Source: Kaistella yonginensis (GTDB taxonomy: Bacteria > Bacteroidota > Bacteroidia > Flavobacteriales > Weeksellaceae). Taken from it: DNA of 64,000 nt. The notes beneath the pieces are model-generated. The model made no database searches. It was not told where the DNA came from and was given only the letters and a program-made list of their open reading frames with translations. The DNA lies in NCBI RefSeq assembly GCF_030409525.1, contig NZ_JAUFQB010000021.1, forward strand, positions 1-64,000. The letters are read 5' to 3'. Positions 1 to 9,410 of the stretch are shown piece by piece; within the stretch, counting starts at the first letter, position 1; the number at the start of each line of letters is the position of its first letter. A program made the position numbers and the translations under genes.

Positions 1-272
1 CTAAAATCACTTCCTTTACAATGATACAGTATCTGAATTTTTTCGTTTTTAAAAGAAGTATAAATAAAACAAAAATTAATTTATGCTAAATGCACAACAG
101 GTTCATTTTACTATTGTTTATTACGCTGAATTGTAAGAATGCTAAGCTGAAAATTTTATCTTTAAAAACTACTATTTTCTCTGGAGATCAAATTCCTGCC
201 ACCCTTTTAATGAATTGATGCATTAAACCGTTGATAGCGTTTAATTTGAGACCGTCTCTTGAATAACATACT

Positions 273-1496
273 TTATCTACTTCTCTTTCTGGCGAATAAA
301 AAATAGACCAAAACCGCACTGATGGCCATTAATACAAATCCTAGAAAAAACGGTGCTCCTGGAAATATAAACGGCGCCGAATCCTGCGTAAAATAATAAA
401 ATATATTCGTCATTAATGGTGGTCCAATAATCGCGGTAAAACTAATTAAACTCGCTAAGGCACCTTGCAATTCGCCTTGCTCATTTTTGGGAACTTGGGA
501 AGAAATCACCGATTGTAAGGCGGGTCCCGCAATTCCCCCTAAACCATAGGGAATCAAAAAGGCAAACATCATCCAGCTTTCACTGGCGAAGGCGAACAGA
601 ATCATTCCGGTAGCATACAAGGAAAGGCCGTACACAATGGTTCGCTCATTCCCCAATTTGGGCTGGATAATTCGGATCAAATAGCCTTGTACCAAGGCGG
701 CCATCAAGCCTACAACGCCCAGGGAAAGACCGACAATTTTTTCGCTCCAACCAAATTTATACATGGTAAAGAAGGTCCAGTTGGTTTGTACGGCGTGCCC
801 CGCAATGTAAACCAGAACCAAAGTAGAAATTAAGCCTAAAATCTCCGGATGTTTTTTTAGTTGCAGCAGCGAACCCACTGGATTGGCACGTTTCCAGTTA
901 AATGCCCGGCGATGCTCTTTGTCAAGACTTTCTGGTAGAATAAACCATCCGTAGAGAAAGTTGACCAAACACAAAACAGAAGCTGCATAGAAAGGAACCC
1001 GTGCGCCGTACTGCCCCAAGAAACCACCAATCACCGGACCAATGATGAAACCCAACCCGAAAGCAGCGCCAATCATTCCAAAGTTTTTTGCACGATCTTC
1101 ATCATTAGAAATGTCGGCGATATAGGCGCTTGCCGTGGTAATACTGGCTCCGGTTATGCCGGAAAATATTCGTCCGACAAAGAGCCAAAAGATGGTTGGC
1201 GCAATTGCCTGGATGAAAAAATTCATTGAAAAGCCCAATAAAGAAAATAAGATGATGGGTCTTCGTCCAAACTTATCGCTTAAGCCACCCAACACGGAAG
1301 CGAAGATAAATTGGGTCCCGGCGTAGGCAAAACTGAGCCAACCACCATACCGCGACGCAACACTTAAATCTGTGGAGCCAATTAACTCCTGAATCAGGGC
1401 TGGTACAACCGGAATTACGATTCCCCAACCGGTAATATCAATGAGCAGGGTGATGAATATAAACCCGATAGCAGCAGATTTTTGATTTTTTTTCAT
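273..1496 (-). CDS. TCR/Tet-family MFS efflux transporter
   Basis: A 407-residue inner-membrane major facilitator of the tetracycline-resistance (TCR/Tet) type, expected to export small drugs by proton antiport. The N-terminal half shows the antiporter signature: [13 protein letters not shown] in helix 1, the cytoplasmic loop motif [12 protein letters not shown] near residues 70-80, and [14 protein letters not shown] in helix 4. About twelve hydrophobic segments fit the family, and the length is typical. The ATG is preceded on the minus strand by a -7 box (TATCTTTG) only 8 nt away, so the mRNA should have almost no leader. Substrate cannot be read from the sequence; 'tetracycline' is a family name, not a prediction of resistance. 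Confidence 0.88.
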   Translation of the reverse strand: MKKNQKSAAIGFIFITLLIDITGWGIVIPVVPALIQELIGSTDLSVASRYGGWLSFAYAGTQFIFASVLGGLSDKFGRRPIILFSLLGFSMNFFIQAIAPTIFWLFVGRIFSGITGASITTASAYIADISNDEDRAKNFGMIGAAFGLGFIIGPVIGGFLGQYGARVPFYAASVLCLVNFLYGWFILPESLDKEHRRAFNWKRANPVGSLLQLKKHPEILGLISTLVLVYIAGHAVQTNWTFFTMYKFGWSEKIVGLSLGVVGLMAALVQGYLIRIIQPKLGNERTIVYGLSLYATGMILFAFASESWMMFAFLIPYGLGGIAGPALQSVISSQVPKNEQGELQGALASLISFTAIIGPPLMTNIFYYFTQDSAPFIFPGAPFFLGFVLMAISAVLVYFLFARKRSR

Positions 1497-1504
1497 TGCG
1501 GAAG

Positions 1505-1512
1505 CAAAGATA
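1505..1512 (-). promoter_or_regulatory. -7 promoter element of the MFS gene
   Basis: Minus-strand TATCTTTG matches the Bacteroidota -7 consensus TAnnTTTG and ends 8 nt before the ATG. No TTG is seen at the usual distance upstream, so this is a partial promoter call. Confidence 0.5.
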
Positions 1513-1635
1513 GTTTTTTTCGGAATGTAGGGTGTAATTGCACCGCAAGAAAAATTGTGAACAGATTCGCATGGATCGGTTCAGTATGCAAAAGACGTCA
1601 TTTTATACAGTTTCTATCTAAATGTATTGGTTTAA

Positions 1636-1767
1636 TACGTAATTATCAGTCAGCGAATTACACAAACGGAATTGGTAGCAGAGCTTCAACTGAAGAAAAT
1701 CAAAGTTGCTGATTTGGAAAAAGAAGTCCGGATTTACCGGTCGGCTTACGGTATTAAAGAGCGCTAA
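1636..1767 (+). pseudogene. transposase-like or regulator C-terminal remnant
   Basis: An open stretch bounded by TAA at 1633-1635 and TAA at 1765-1767, with no ATG, encodes about 43 residues ending in KKIKVADLEKEVRIYRSAYG and four more residues. The heptad-like, charged helix resembles the tail of small helix-turn-helix/transposase OrfA proteins. No partner ORF, terminal inverted repeats or target duplication is visible. I read it as a decayed fragment in a 700-bp gene-free region; family assignment is weak. Confidence 0.3.
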
Positions 1768-1829
1768 TGGCTATGAGTTGGGAGGGTATTGCATGTCTTG
1801 GTTTAAAAGTTGGAGGTTTTGGCAATTAA

Positions 1830-1856
1830 AAAACCACAACATTTGCTTGTGGTTTT
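1830..1856. terminator. bidirectional-looking hairpin
   Basis: A 10-bp perfect stem (AAAACCACAA / TTGTGGTTTT) with a 7-nt loop, flanked by A's on the left and T's on the right. It follows the remnant at 1636-1767 and may be its former terminator. Confidence 0.55.
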
Positions 1857-2043
1857 GAATGATGACGACTAAGAGGCTAGATGGATTACATAGCGGAATG
1901 CACGGATTTTAAATCTGCGCCATCGCGAATTAGGGATTTTTTTTAATCTTTTTCAATTGATCTGTATGATAAAGGCTAACTCTCGAATATGCACCGTTTC
2001 TCTAAATTAAAAAATAGTCTTATAAAAAACAACAACGCTGCAA

Positions 2044-2129
2044 CCCGACTTGAGTGGAGCTCTTTTTGCGGAGCGTAGTGGAGCAAAAAAGCGGGAACGG
2101 AAGGCGGATAAGTTGCCCAATAAAAAAAT
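2044..2129 (-). repeat. dispersed hairpin repeat, family I, copy 1
   Basis: First of three related intergenic elements (others at 32121-32235 and 59457-59560). Shared blocks, written on the plus strand: CCCGACTTGA, GCTCTTTTT, GCAAAAAAGCGGGAA, GGAAGGCGG, GCCCAA followed by A's. Arms at 2059-2069 and 2083-2092 form a stem. It lies 67 nt 3' of the secDF stop codon, in the same orientation relative to the upstream gene as the other two copies. A 65-residue open frame across it is not considered a gene. Confidence 0.7.
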
Positions 2130-2196
2130 ACGATTACATGCTGTACAAAAAATGTCCCTCTTTCGAAGGACATTCATTTTTATATTGCAGAAAAAT

Positions 2197-5112
2197 CTAG
2201 TGTTTCGCTGGTAATTCTTCTTTGTCTACGGAGGTTCTGCCGTGTAATTTTTCTTCTTTTCCTTTTCCTTTCAAGAAATCATAAGCGATTGCTGAAGAGA
2301 CGAAAATGGAAGAGTAGGTTCCGAAGGCAATACCTAGCAACAAGGCAAACATAAATCCTCGTAGGTTTTCTCCACCGAAAATAAAGATGGCTAAAATAAC
2401 CAAAATGGTGGTGAAGGAGGTATTAAATGTTCTACCTAAAGTACTGGAGATTGAATCATCAAATAATCCGGCTAAGGTTAGTGATTTTTTGTCTTTTAAA
2501 TATTCACGGATTCGGTCAAATACAATTACCGTATCATTGATTGAATATCCCAATACGGTAAGAATCGCCGCAATGAAATCTTGGTTAATCTCCATATTGA
2601 ATGGCATGAACTTGTGCAGTAAGGAATAGGTTCCCAAAATAATGATCGCATCATGGGCCAAGCCAACGATTGCTCCCAAGGAGAATTGCCACCTGTTAAA
2701 TCGAATAAGGATATAAAGGAAGATTCCTGCCAACGCGGCAATTACGGCAAACATACCGCCGGTTTTGATATCATCGGCAACTGTTGGGCCTACTTTGGTT
2801 GAGGACACAATCCCAGCATGCGCGGTATCTGCGGATTTAAATTGCTGCAAGGTGAGATCTGCTGGCAGACTCGATTTTAAGCCTTCATATAATTTTTGCT
2901 CAATCGTTTGATCTGCATTTAAGGAAGAATCATCAATTAAGTAATCGGTAGAAATTTTCAATTGGTTATCGTTGCCAAAAGTTTTGGCTTCTACTGCGGA
3001 ATATTTACCATCTTCTGTTTGGAAGAATTTGGCTAGACTTTGTTCAACTTTGGTTGCATCAATCGGTTGATCGAATTTTACAACATAGTTTCTACCACCG
3101 GTAAAGTCGATTCCGTATTTGAATCCGTTCACCGCGATTGAAATTAAACTCGCAACAGTTAGGAAGGCAGAAATCATATACGCGTATTTTCTTTTTCCAA
3201 TAAAATCAATCCAGACATTTCTAAATAAATTTTTGGTTAAAGGGGTCCATACTGAAAGACTCTTGCCTTTATTTAATCTTGCAAAAATCATCACTCTTGA
3301 TAATAATACCGACGTAAAGAAGGTCATCAAAATACCGATGATTAAGGTAACTGCAAATCCTTTGATTGGTCCGGTACCAAAGACATACAAGACTATTGCG
3401 GTTAAAATGGTGGTCGAGTGACCATCGATAATTGCAGAAAGTGCATGCTTGAAACCATCTTTATAGGCTTCTAAAATATTTTTTCCGGCGAAGAGTTCTT
3501 CTTTGGTTCTTTCGTAAATAATTACGTTGGTATCCACCGCCATGGCCATGGAGAGTACAATACCTGCGATCCCTGGCAAGGTTAAAGTCGCATCAATAGA
3601 ATCCATGATTCCGAAAATGTAGAACAAGTTGATGATCATCGCGATGACCGCATACACACCAGCTCCACCGTAATAGAAAATAATGTACGCTACGATTACC
3701 AAGAAGGCAATTATAAAGGAAAGCATCCCTGCATCAATTGATTGCTGCCCTAAAGACGGCCCAACAACATCTGCCTGAACTATTTTCGCACTTGCAGGAA
3801 GCTTACCCGCTCCAAGAACGTTTACCAAATCCTGTGCTTCTTCTTGAGAGAAGTTCCCAGAAATCTGTGTTCTACCGTTGGGAATTTCATTCATTACATT
3901 GGGTGCGGTATAGACTACATTATCCAAAGAAACGGCAACTGATTTGTTAACATTCTTCGCAGTCATGGTTTTCCATTCTTTGGAACCTTTAGAATCCATT
4001 TGCATATCTACCACTACTCTTCCTAATTCATCATAGTTTACTCTGGCAGATTCTACGGCACCATCAACAGGCGCTTTCTGCGAAATATTACCACGAATTG
4101 CATAAAGAACCAAGTTATTTTCGTCACCAGACTCTGGCTTATAACCCCACATAAACTGGGTGTATTTGATATTTGCCGGACGAAGGTCTTTGGCAATTTT
4201 TGAATTTAAAATCTTGTTAACCGCAGCAGTATCTGAAAGCTTGATATTTCCCACGCCACTAGCTTTAAGCGAGTTCAACTGAAGCATGTTCATCAGGTTG
4301 ACATTTTTTGGAACACCAATAGAATCAGCTTTTGCAGCTGCTACTGTTGATAATTGATCCAGATAAGGCAAGACCTCTTGAATGGTTTGCACTTCCCAAA
4401 ACTGTAATTTTGCTGAAGTTGCAAGCATTTTTTTCACACGGTCGATGTCTTTAATCCCGGGCATTTCTACCGAGATTCTACCTGTTCCTGCTACACGCTG
4501 AACATTAGGCTGGGTTACGCCCATTTTGTCGATACGGGTTCTGATTACTTCATAAGCAGATCCTTCGGCAGCACTAATTTTTGTTCTAACGATATTTTTA
4601 ACCTGCTCGTCGGAAGAGTTAAATTTAATTTCGGTAAGGTTGGTGTTTCCAAAAAGTTCTGGATCAGCCAATTTTAGGTTGGTTCCTTTTTCTTTATTTA
4701 CCGCATCAAATTCGATAAAGAAATTATCGATATAATTCCTCGTAGAATTTCTCTGGGCTTTATCCGTTCTGTCCAGGGCTTCCAAGAGAATTGGGTTAGG
4801 AGAATATTGGGTTAAATCATTTACCAAATCTCTTTGGTTGATTTCCAACAGGACGTTGATCCCTCCTTTCAAATCCAGACCTAACTTCATTTGTCTTTCT
4901 TGAGCTCTGGAGTAATACAACTTCGTAAATCCAAGGTTAAGAGTGTCTTTCGAAAGACGAGCGATTTCCTTGTTATATTTTTCGGGGTTGTTTCCCGCAA
5001 TGGCAGTAGCTTGTCTTTCAATTTTACCAGCATACCATGTTGGTAACAATTCGTTAAGACAAATAAGTCCCAGAATAACCGCAACCAGCGTAATAAGTCC
5101 TTTTCCTTGCAT
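2197..5112 (-). CDS. secDF: protein translocase subunit SecDF (fused)
   Basis: A 971-residue fusion of SecD and SecF, the proton-driven accessory subunits of the Sec translocon that pull preproteins to the periplasm; fusion is the usual arrangement in Bacteroidota. The SecD part begins with a membrane anchor and LGLDLKGGINVLLEI. A large periplasmic domain follows, then a multi-helix block near residues 450-620 with AMAVDTNVIIYERTKEEL. The SecF part restarts near residue 665 with YGIDFTGGRNYVVKF and has its own helix block with NDTVIVFDRIREYL near residue 860. A minus-strand -7 box (TATATTTG, 5147-5154) lies 34 nt upstream of the ATG. Intact and full length. Confidence 0.97.
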   Translation of the reverse strand: MQGKGLITLVAVILGLICLNELLPTWYAGKIERQATAIAGNNPEKYNKEIARLSKDTLNLGFTKLYYSRAQERQMKLGLDLKGGINVLLEINQRDLVNDLTQYSPNPILLEALDRTDKAQRNSTRNYIDNFFIEFDAVNKEKGTNLKLADPELFGNTNLTEIKFNSSDEQVKNIVRTKISAAEGSAYEVIRTRIDKMGVTQPNVQRVAGTGRISVEMPGIKDIDRVKKMLATSAKLQFWEVQTIQEVLPYLDQLSTVAAAKADSIGVPKNVNLMNMLQLNSLKASGVGNIKLSDTAAVNKILNSKIAKDLRPANIKYTQFMWGYKPESGDENNLVLYAIRGNISQKAPVDGAVESARVNYDELGRVVVDMQMDSKGSKEWKTMTAKNVNKSVAVSLDNVVYTAPNVMNEIPNGRTQISGNFSQEEAQDLVNVLGAGKLPASAKIVQADVVGPSLGQQSIDAGMLSFIIAFLVIVAYIIFYYGGAGVYAVIAMIINLFYIFGIMDSIDATLTLPGIAGIVLSMAMAVDTNVIIYERTKEELFAGKNILEAYKDGFKHALSAIIDGHSTTILTAIVLYVFGTGPIKGFAVTLIIGILMTFFTSVLLSRVMIFARLNKGKSLSVWTPLTKNLFRNVWIDFIGKRKYAYMISAFLTVASLISIAVNGFKYGIDFTGGRNYVVKFDQPIDATKVEQSLAKFFQTEDGKYSAVEAKTFGNDNQLKISTDYLIDDSSLNADQTIEQKLYEGLKSSLPADLTLQQFKSADTAHAGIVSSTKVGPTVADDIKTGGMFAVIAALAGIFLYILIRFNRWQFSLGAIVGLAHDAIIILGTYSLLHKFMPFNMEINQDFIAAILTVLGYSINDTVIVFDRIREYLKDKKSLTLAGLFDDSISSTLGRTFNTSFTTILVILAIFIFGGENLRGFMFALLLGIAFGTYSSIFVSSAIAYDFLKGKGKEEKLHGRTSVDKEELPAKH

Positions 5113-5146
5113 TGTTAATAGTTTACAACATTAAAATTATAGTCGG

Positions 5147-5154
5147 CAAATATA
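5147..5154 (-). promoter_or_regulatory. -7 promoter element of secDF
   Basis: Minus-strand TATATTTG, an exact TAnnTTTG match, 34 nt before the secDF ATG; no convincing TTG at 17-23 nt upstream. Confidence 0.5.
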
Positions 5155-5482
5155 ATGATTTTCAATATAATTAAGAATTATTTAACAACTCATTTTGAAA
5201 ATTTCATCAAGTTCAAGCTGTAAAGCGTTTCAATACGGAAAAAAAGCAACGCTTCTACCGTCTAATTTGTGAATTTCCACCCTGAACTCACGCTTAAATT
5301 AGGCATTTTCCGCTTCTATATGCCAAATAAATTAAAGATAAATGAAGTTATTTCACTTGTAAATTCTTAAAAGTTTTGAGGAACTCTCCTCGGTTTTTAG
5401 CTTCTGATTTAGAAAATTTTCTTTCTATAAAGCGATCCATTACTCCTCAACGTACTTAATTTTGAAGTTGATTTTTTTTGTG
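5155..5482. other. gene-free stretch upstream of secDF
   Basis: No supported ORF. It contains one weak inverted repeat, AAGCGTT at 5223-5229 with AACGCTT at 5248-5254, with an 18-nt loop. No RNA family is recognised. Confidence 0.5.
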
Positions 5483-6352
5483 CTATTGTTTGATATCGAG
5501 CCCATTCTCTTTGGCAATTCTGAGAAAATCTTTTTCACTGCCCTTTTCCTTCATCTGGCTGTAAATTACTTTGATCATTTGAAGAGAGTGGGCTTCATAG
5601 TCTGATTTTTCACGGCCATATATTTTATGCGCTTTGATCATGTACCGCAGGGCATTTTCGTAATCTCCTAGAAAGCTTAGGTTTCTGCCGAAACCATAGT
5701 AGCCTTCTGGATTTTGTGGTTGATATTGAATCAGTTTTGCATAATACTCATTAGACGTTGCATATTTTTCTTGTAGATTATAAACCGCTGCAATATTCAT
5801 TAAGGCAAAATCACCTTCAGGAAAAATGGCCAATGATTTTTTATAGTAGCTGATGGCTTCATCAAAATGATCCAAGCGACGATGAGAAAGTCCAAGATCA
5901 TCGTAAGCGATTACAAAAAGTTGATCATGTTCCAACGCTTTTTCAAATGATTTTACCGCCCATTCGTAATTGCCCTGTTCCATAAAATCTTTACCAATAT
6001 TGTATGAAATATTCGCCTCGTGGTTTGGAGAGGAACCATAAAAAATTTCTTTTTTTTGATCGATTTCATTGCTAGGGTCGAGCACACAATTATTTTCAAT
6101 CATGGTGTACACTTTTTCCAAAGTCAACTTCATCCCTTTCACCGTTCCGATTTTTTTCATATTCCCTTTTACATCGCCTACCATTAAGGATTCGGTTAAG
6201 GAAGTTGAAATGCAGTTTTGATAATTTTCATCATTAAGCACGGTTAATTTTTTAAGACATTCACATGATTTTTCCGCCGCAGACTGCTCTAAAGTTTGAC
6301 TAAAATACATTGAGCCAAAAAATAAAATAAAAAAAAATAATAATGGTTTCAT
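5483..6352 (-). CDS. exported tetratricopeptide-repeat protein
   Basis: A 289-residue protein with a signal peptide (MKPLLFFFILFFGSMYFSQ), an N-terminal Cys-containing region (KSCECLKKL), and then at least three TPR units from about residue 115: IGKDFMEQGNYEWAVKSFEKAL, a unit around DLGLSHRRLDHFDEAISYYKKS, and one around YYAKLIQYQPQNPEGYYGFG. TPRs form protein-binding helical solenoids, so a periplasmic scaffold role is likely. Partner and pathway are unknown. It stands alone: secDF lies downstream across about 370 bp, and the next gene on the left of its promoter is divergent. Confidence 0.82.
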   Translation of the reverse strand: MKPLLFFFILFFGSMYFSQTLEQSAAEKSCECLKKLTVLNDENYQNCISTSLTESLMVGDVKGNMKKIGTVKGMKLTLEKVYTMIENNCVLDPSNEIDQKKEIFYGSSPNHEANISYNIGKDFMEQGNYEWAVKSFEKALEHDQLFVIAYDDLGLSHRRLDHFDEAISYYKKSLAIFPEGDFALMNIAAVYNLQEKYATSNEYYAKLIQYQPQNPEGYYGFGRNLSFLGDYENALRYMIKAHKIYGREKSDYEAHSLQMIKVIYSQMKEKGSEKDFLRIAKENGLDIKQ

Positions 6353-6515
6353 AAAAGTTGCTTTGAAGAGTTAGGTGAAAAAAAATGCTATCCAAAAGTA
6401 TAAAAATAACCCCAGTTGAGTTTCATTAAAACGAGTCTAAATCCTTGATTAAAAAATGAATTGCATAATAATTGATTGTTATCACTCATCAATTTAATAA
6501 ATACAATTAATTATT

Positions 6516-7502
6516 ATGAAAAATACAGAAAAAAAATACGGTGAATTACGTGGTAAAACAGTTGTAATTACGGGTGGAACAAGTGGTGTAGGCAGAGCTG
6601 CGGCCGAAGCTTTTGCGTTGGAAGGTTGCAATGTGGTAATCGCTGCCAGAGGTCAGGAAGGATTAGATGAGACCGTTGCTTTATGCCATGATTTAGAGGT
6701 GGTAGCGTTGGGCGTTCCCACCGATGTTTCCGACGCAGAGCAAGTTAAACATCTGGCAGAGCAGGCCTTGCAATTCAATGGTCGAATCGATATATGGGTA
6801 AATAATGCCGGCGTGATGGCCAGCGGAAAGTTTGAAGAAATACCGGTTGAAACCATGGACCAGGTTATTAAAACCAATTTATTAGGATTTTTACATGGCG
6901 CTCATGCCGTGCTTCCTGTTTTTAAAAAACAGAAAGAAGGAATTTTAATAAATAATGTTTCGATTGGTGGGTGGATGCCGGCTCCCTATTCTACGGCATA
7001 TTCCAGTACAAAATTTGGAATTCGCGGGATGGTCGAAGGTTTACAAGGTGAAGTTTCGGATGAACCGAATATCCACATTGTGGGCTTATATCCGGGTATT
7101 CAACAATCAACAGGAAATATGCACTCTGCAAAATATTCGGGTTTAGATTTTAAAATCCCGCCTTTTTCCTCCGATCCTCGTGAATTAGCAGCTCAAATGG
7201 TTAAAGCCGCAAAACACCCAAAGAAAAGTATCATTACCGATGGTTATGCACAAATAATGAAAGTGTTGTACGGTATTTTTCCGAGCGCGATCATCAACAC
7301 CGCCTCCGCAGCTTTACGATTGGTGATGAAACCTGGCGCTGAAACCAATACGGATGGCAACGTGAAATATCCCTCCAAAGAACCTATGCGAATCTATGGG
7401 GAAATGGCTATGCCTGTTCCGTCTAAAAAAACAAAAACCGTGATGATGATGGTTGTAGGAATAGTGCTGGGATTTCTTTTGGTTAGATCCAATAAAAAAT
7501 AA
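6516..7502 (+). CDS. SDR-family oxidoreductase with C-terminal membrane helix
   Basis: A 328-residue short-chain dehydrogenase. The nucleotide-binding motif TGGTSGVGRAAAE is near residues 20-32, NNAG follows near 95, and the catalytic Ser/Tyr/Lys set is visible as INNVSIGG and YSTAYSSTKFG. Beyond the usual 250-residue SDR core there is an extension ending in a hydrophobic helix (VMMMVVGIVLGFLLV), so the enzyme is probably held at the membrane. NAD(P)-dependent oxidation or reduction is expected; the substrate is not predictable. It is followed by a strong bidirectional terminator. Confidence 0.87.
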   Translation: MKNTEKKYGELRGKTVVITGGTSGVGRAAAEAFALEGCNVVIAARGQEGLDETVALCHDLEVVALGVPTDVSDAEQVKHLAEQALQFNGRIDIWVNNAGVMASGKFEEIPVETMDQVIKTNLLGFLHGAHAVLPVFKKQKEGILINNVSIGGWMPAPYSTAYSSTKFGIRGMVEGLQGEVSDEPNIHIVGLYPGIQQSTGNMHSAKYSGLDFKIPPFSSDPRELAAQMVKAAKHPKKSIITDGYAQIMKVLYGIFPSAIINTASAALRLVMKPGAETNTDGNVKYPSKEPMRIYGEMAMPVPSKKTKTVMMMVVGIVLGFLLVRSNKK

Positions 7503-7527
7503 TGTCCTCCGATTTCAAGAAAAAAAT

Positions 7528-7558
7528 AAAAAAGCAAGAATTTCATCTTGCTTTTTTT
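7528..7558. terminator. bidirectional terminator between SDR and arsM
   Basis: Stem AAAAAAGCAAGA / TCTTGCTTTTTT with a 6-nt loop between two convergent genes. A and T tracts flank both sides, so it can serve both. Confidence 0.85.
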
Positions 7559-7573
7559 ACACTATTTAATTTT

Positions 7574-8407
7574 TTAACAACAAGTCGGGCCGCAACATTG
7601 CTCCAGCTTCTCGGCGTAGACGGTGATGCTGAATATGATATTTTTATTTGAATTATACGTTTCTATTTCGTCTTGATTCAAATAATTTTTTAAAATATCT
7701 GTCGGAATAATAATGGGTTTTTCTTTTTGAATGGTGATGTTCTTAAAGCCAGAATTTTTAATAATTTCTAAATAATCCTCCTTCTGAATAGCACTTGCCA
7801 CGCAACCTGCATACATTTCGGCGGCATTTTTAATTCGTTCCGGAAGTTCTCCTGTTAAAACAATATCAGATATACTGAAATGCCCACCAATTTTCAAAAT
7901 CCGATGGACCTCACTAAATGCTTTAGGTTTATTGGGTACCAAATTCATCACGCAATTACTCACCACGACATCTGCAATATTGCTCATGGTCGGGATATTT
8001 TCTATATCACCTAAGCGAAATTCTACGTTGTTGTATTTTAACTTATCCGCATTACTTCGAGCTTTATCTATCATTTCCGGTGTGAAATCAATTCCGATTA
8101 CTTTTCCGGTTTCCCCCGTTTCATGTCTCGCCACGAAACAGTCGTTCCCAGCTCCACTCCCTAAATCAACGACGGTATTTCCGGGTTGAATCTTGGCAAA
8201 TTCCGTGGGTAAACCACAACCTAATTTTAAATCTGCTTCAGCACTATATCCTTTCAGATGATCATATTCATCGCTCATTACATTATAGACTTCGGTCGTG
8301 CATCCACCGCTGCCACAGCAAGATGCCGCATTCGTTTCCTGATCCTGCAAAGCAATTTCGCTGTATTTTTGCTTTACCATTTCTTTGATTTGTTCGTTGG
8401 TATTCAT
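7574..8407 (-). CDS. arsM: arsenite methyltransferase
   Basis: A 277-residue SAM-dependent As(III) methyltransferase that converts arsenite to methylated species. SAM motif I is DLGSGAGND at residues 81-89. The three cysteines used for As(III) binding in ArsM are present as LGCGLPT (C64), SNCVMN (C152) and AGCVAS (C202). Extra Cys clusters occur near the N-terminus (SCCGSGGC, 29-36) and at the C-terminus (CCGPTCC), typical of ArsM and likely metal-binding. It lies 48 nt downstream of arsR in the same direction, so the two probably form an arsenic-induced operon. No arsenite pump or arsenate reductase is nearby. Confidence 0.93.
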   Translation of the reverse strand: MNTNEQIKEMVKQKYSEIALQDQETNAASCCGSGGCTTEVYNVMSDEYDHLKGYSAEADLKLGCGLPTEFAKIQPGNTVVDLGSGAGNDCFVARHETGETGKVIGIDFTPEMIDKARSNADKLKYNNVEFRLGDIENIPTMSNIADVVVSNCVMNLVPNKPKAFSEVHRILKIGGHFSISDIVLTGELPERIKNAAEMYAGCVASAIQKEDYLEIIKNSGFKNITIQKEKPIIIPTDILKNYLNQDEIETYNSNKNIIFSITVYAEKLEQCCGPTCC

Positions 8408-8455
8408 TGGGTGTTGGGTTTTGGGGGCTACATTTTATTTTAAATTAAATCGAAA

Positions 8456-8785
8456 TTAACAACACGATTTTCTACTCATTAATTTGTTTGATATTTCTTT
8501 TAAGTAGAGATGTAGTTGTTCAATCGTAGCTTCATTAAGACAGTAACAAACGGAATTTCCTTCAATATTTCCCTTGATGATTCCAGCATTTTTCATTTCT
8601 TTTAAATGTTGAGAAACCGTGGGTTGAGCAAGTGGAAGTTCAGAAACAATGTCGCCACAAATGCAGTCATTCACTTTTAAAAGGTGCTCTAGAATGGCAA
8701 TTCGAGCTGGATGAGCCAAAGCTTTCGCTATTTTTGCCATTTCATTTTCCTCCTCTGTAAAGTGCTCTGTTTTACTTGCGCCCAT
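8456..8785 (-). CDS. arsR: ArsR-family metalloregulator
   Basis: A 109-residue winged-helix repressor of the ArsR/SmtB family. The recognition region is LPLAQPTVSQHLKEMKNAGII (residues 50-70). The metal-sensing pair of ArsR lies in VNDCICGDI (C41, C43), equivalent to the CVC box of classical arsenic sensors; further cysteines occur at C80, C82 and the C-terminal SCC. Co-oriented with arsM. A perfect 12-bp palindrome just upstream of the ATG is a likely autoregulatory operator. As(III) or Sb(III) is the probable inducer. Confidence 0.92.
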   Translation of the reverse strand: MGASKTEHFTEEENEMAKIAKALAHPARIAILEHLLKVNDCICGDIVSELPLAQPTVSQHLKEMKNAGIIKGNIEGNSVCYCLNEATIEQLHLYLKEISNKLMSRKSCC

Positions 8786-8797
8786 GGGTTAAATTCT

Positions 8798-8809
8798 ATA
8801 TTGCAATAT
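8798..8809. promoter_or_regulatory. candidate ArsR operator
   Basis: Perfect palindrome ATATTGCAATAT, 12 nt before the arsR ATG. Position and symmetry suit autorepression of arsR-arsM; the match to any ArsR consensus is inferred only. Confidence 0.5.
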
Positions 8810-8944
8810 TACGATAAAGAATTTATTTTGGAAACAATTTGTCGATAAAATTTAATTATTTCAAGAAATTACATACCAATTCATTTTAAAAAGGCTCAGT
8901 TTTGTTTCAAATCAATACCTTTACATTCCATCAAAATAAAAAAA

Positions 8945-9313
8945 GTGATCACCAAATTAGCACTCAGACCACCCTTAGATATTCCCATTTTAGAAAACAG
9001 TAGTGAGGTAGAAACCTTTCAAAATCGTACATTAAGACCCATCTTAAAAGTACAGAACGATCTTTATTTGGCTCATTTTGAAAGTTATGCAATACGACAG
9101 AAATCAGATTACGAAACGCTATCGGGTGCTAAGAAAAGAACCTTTATCGAACAAAGTATTCAAAAAGATAGTGTTCTTAAAAACACTTTGATTGGAATGA
9201 CCATTGGTCTTTTTACCATTGAAGAATTCGCTGTTTATGGAGCGCAAGCCAAAGATTATAACAGAAGAATCATCACCATGTTGATCGAGCGGCTCAAGAG
9301 TATCACGAAATAA
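8945..9313 (+). CDS. conserved hypothetical protein
   Basis: A 122-residue protein opening with GTG; a stop codon lies just upstream in frame and no early ATG exists, so GTG is the only reasonable start. The sequence (RPILKVQNDLYLAHFESY, then KNTLIGMTIGLFTIEEFAVY and RRIITMLIERLKS) looks like a small all-helical flavobacterial family. As I recall, it is sometimes labelled glyoxalase, but no VOC fold motif or metal ligands are visible, so I do not accept that function. Divergent from arsR with 159 bp between them. Confidence 0.7.
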   Translation: MITKLALRPPLDIPILENSSEVETFQNRTLRPILKVQNDLYLAHFESYAIRQKSDYETLSGAKKRTFIEQSIQKDSVLKNTLIGMTIGLFTIEEFAVYGAQAKDYNRRIITMLIERLKSITK

Positions 9314-9361
9314 CCGTGTTGGTGAAATCATCAAAACGGAATAACTCCCATTAACAAAAAA

Positions 9362-9386
9362 ACAGCATTCTGATCAAGAATGCTGT
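9362..9386 (-). terminator. terminator of the DedA gene
   Basis: Perfect 10-bp stem ACAGCATTCT / AGAATGCTGT with a 5-nt loop. On the minus strand it is followed by a T tract, so it serves the DedA gene; it also lies 48 nt after the plus-strand gene. Confidence 0.85.
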
Positions 9387-9410
9387 GGTGTACTATAAGA
9401 GGTTCAATCA

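Noticed and set aside
1976-2173. 65-residue minus-strand ORF
   Set aside because: It lies across the family I hairpin repeat; the peptide is a by-product of the repeat and no promoter or family supports it.
8945-9313. Glyoxalase label for the 122-residue protein
   Set aside because: No VOC motifs or metal ligands; the protein looks fully helical.
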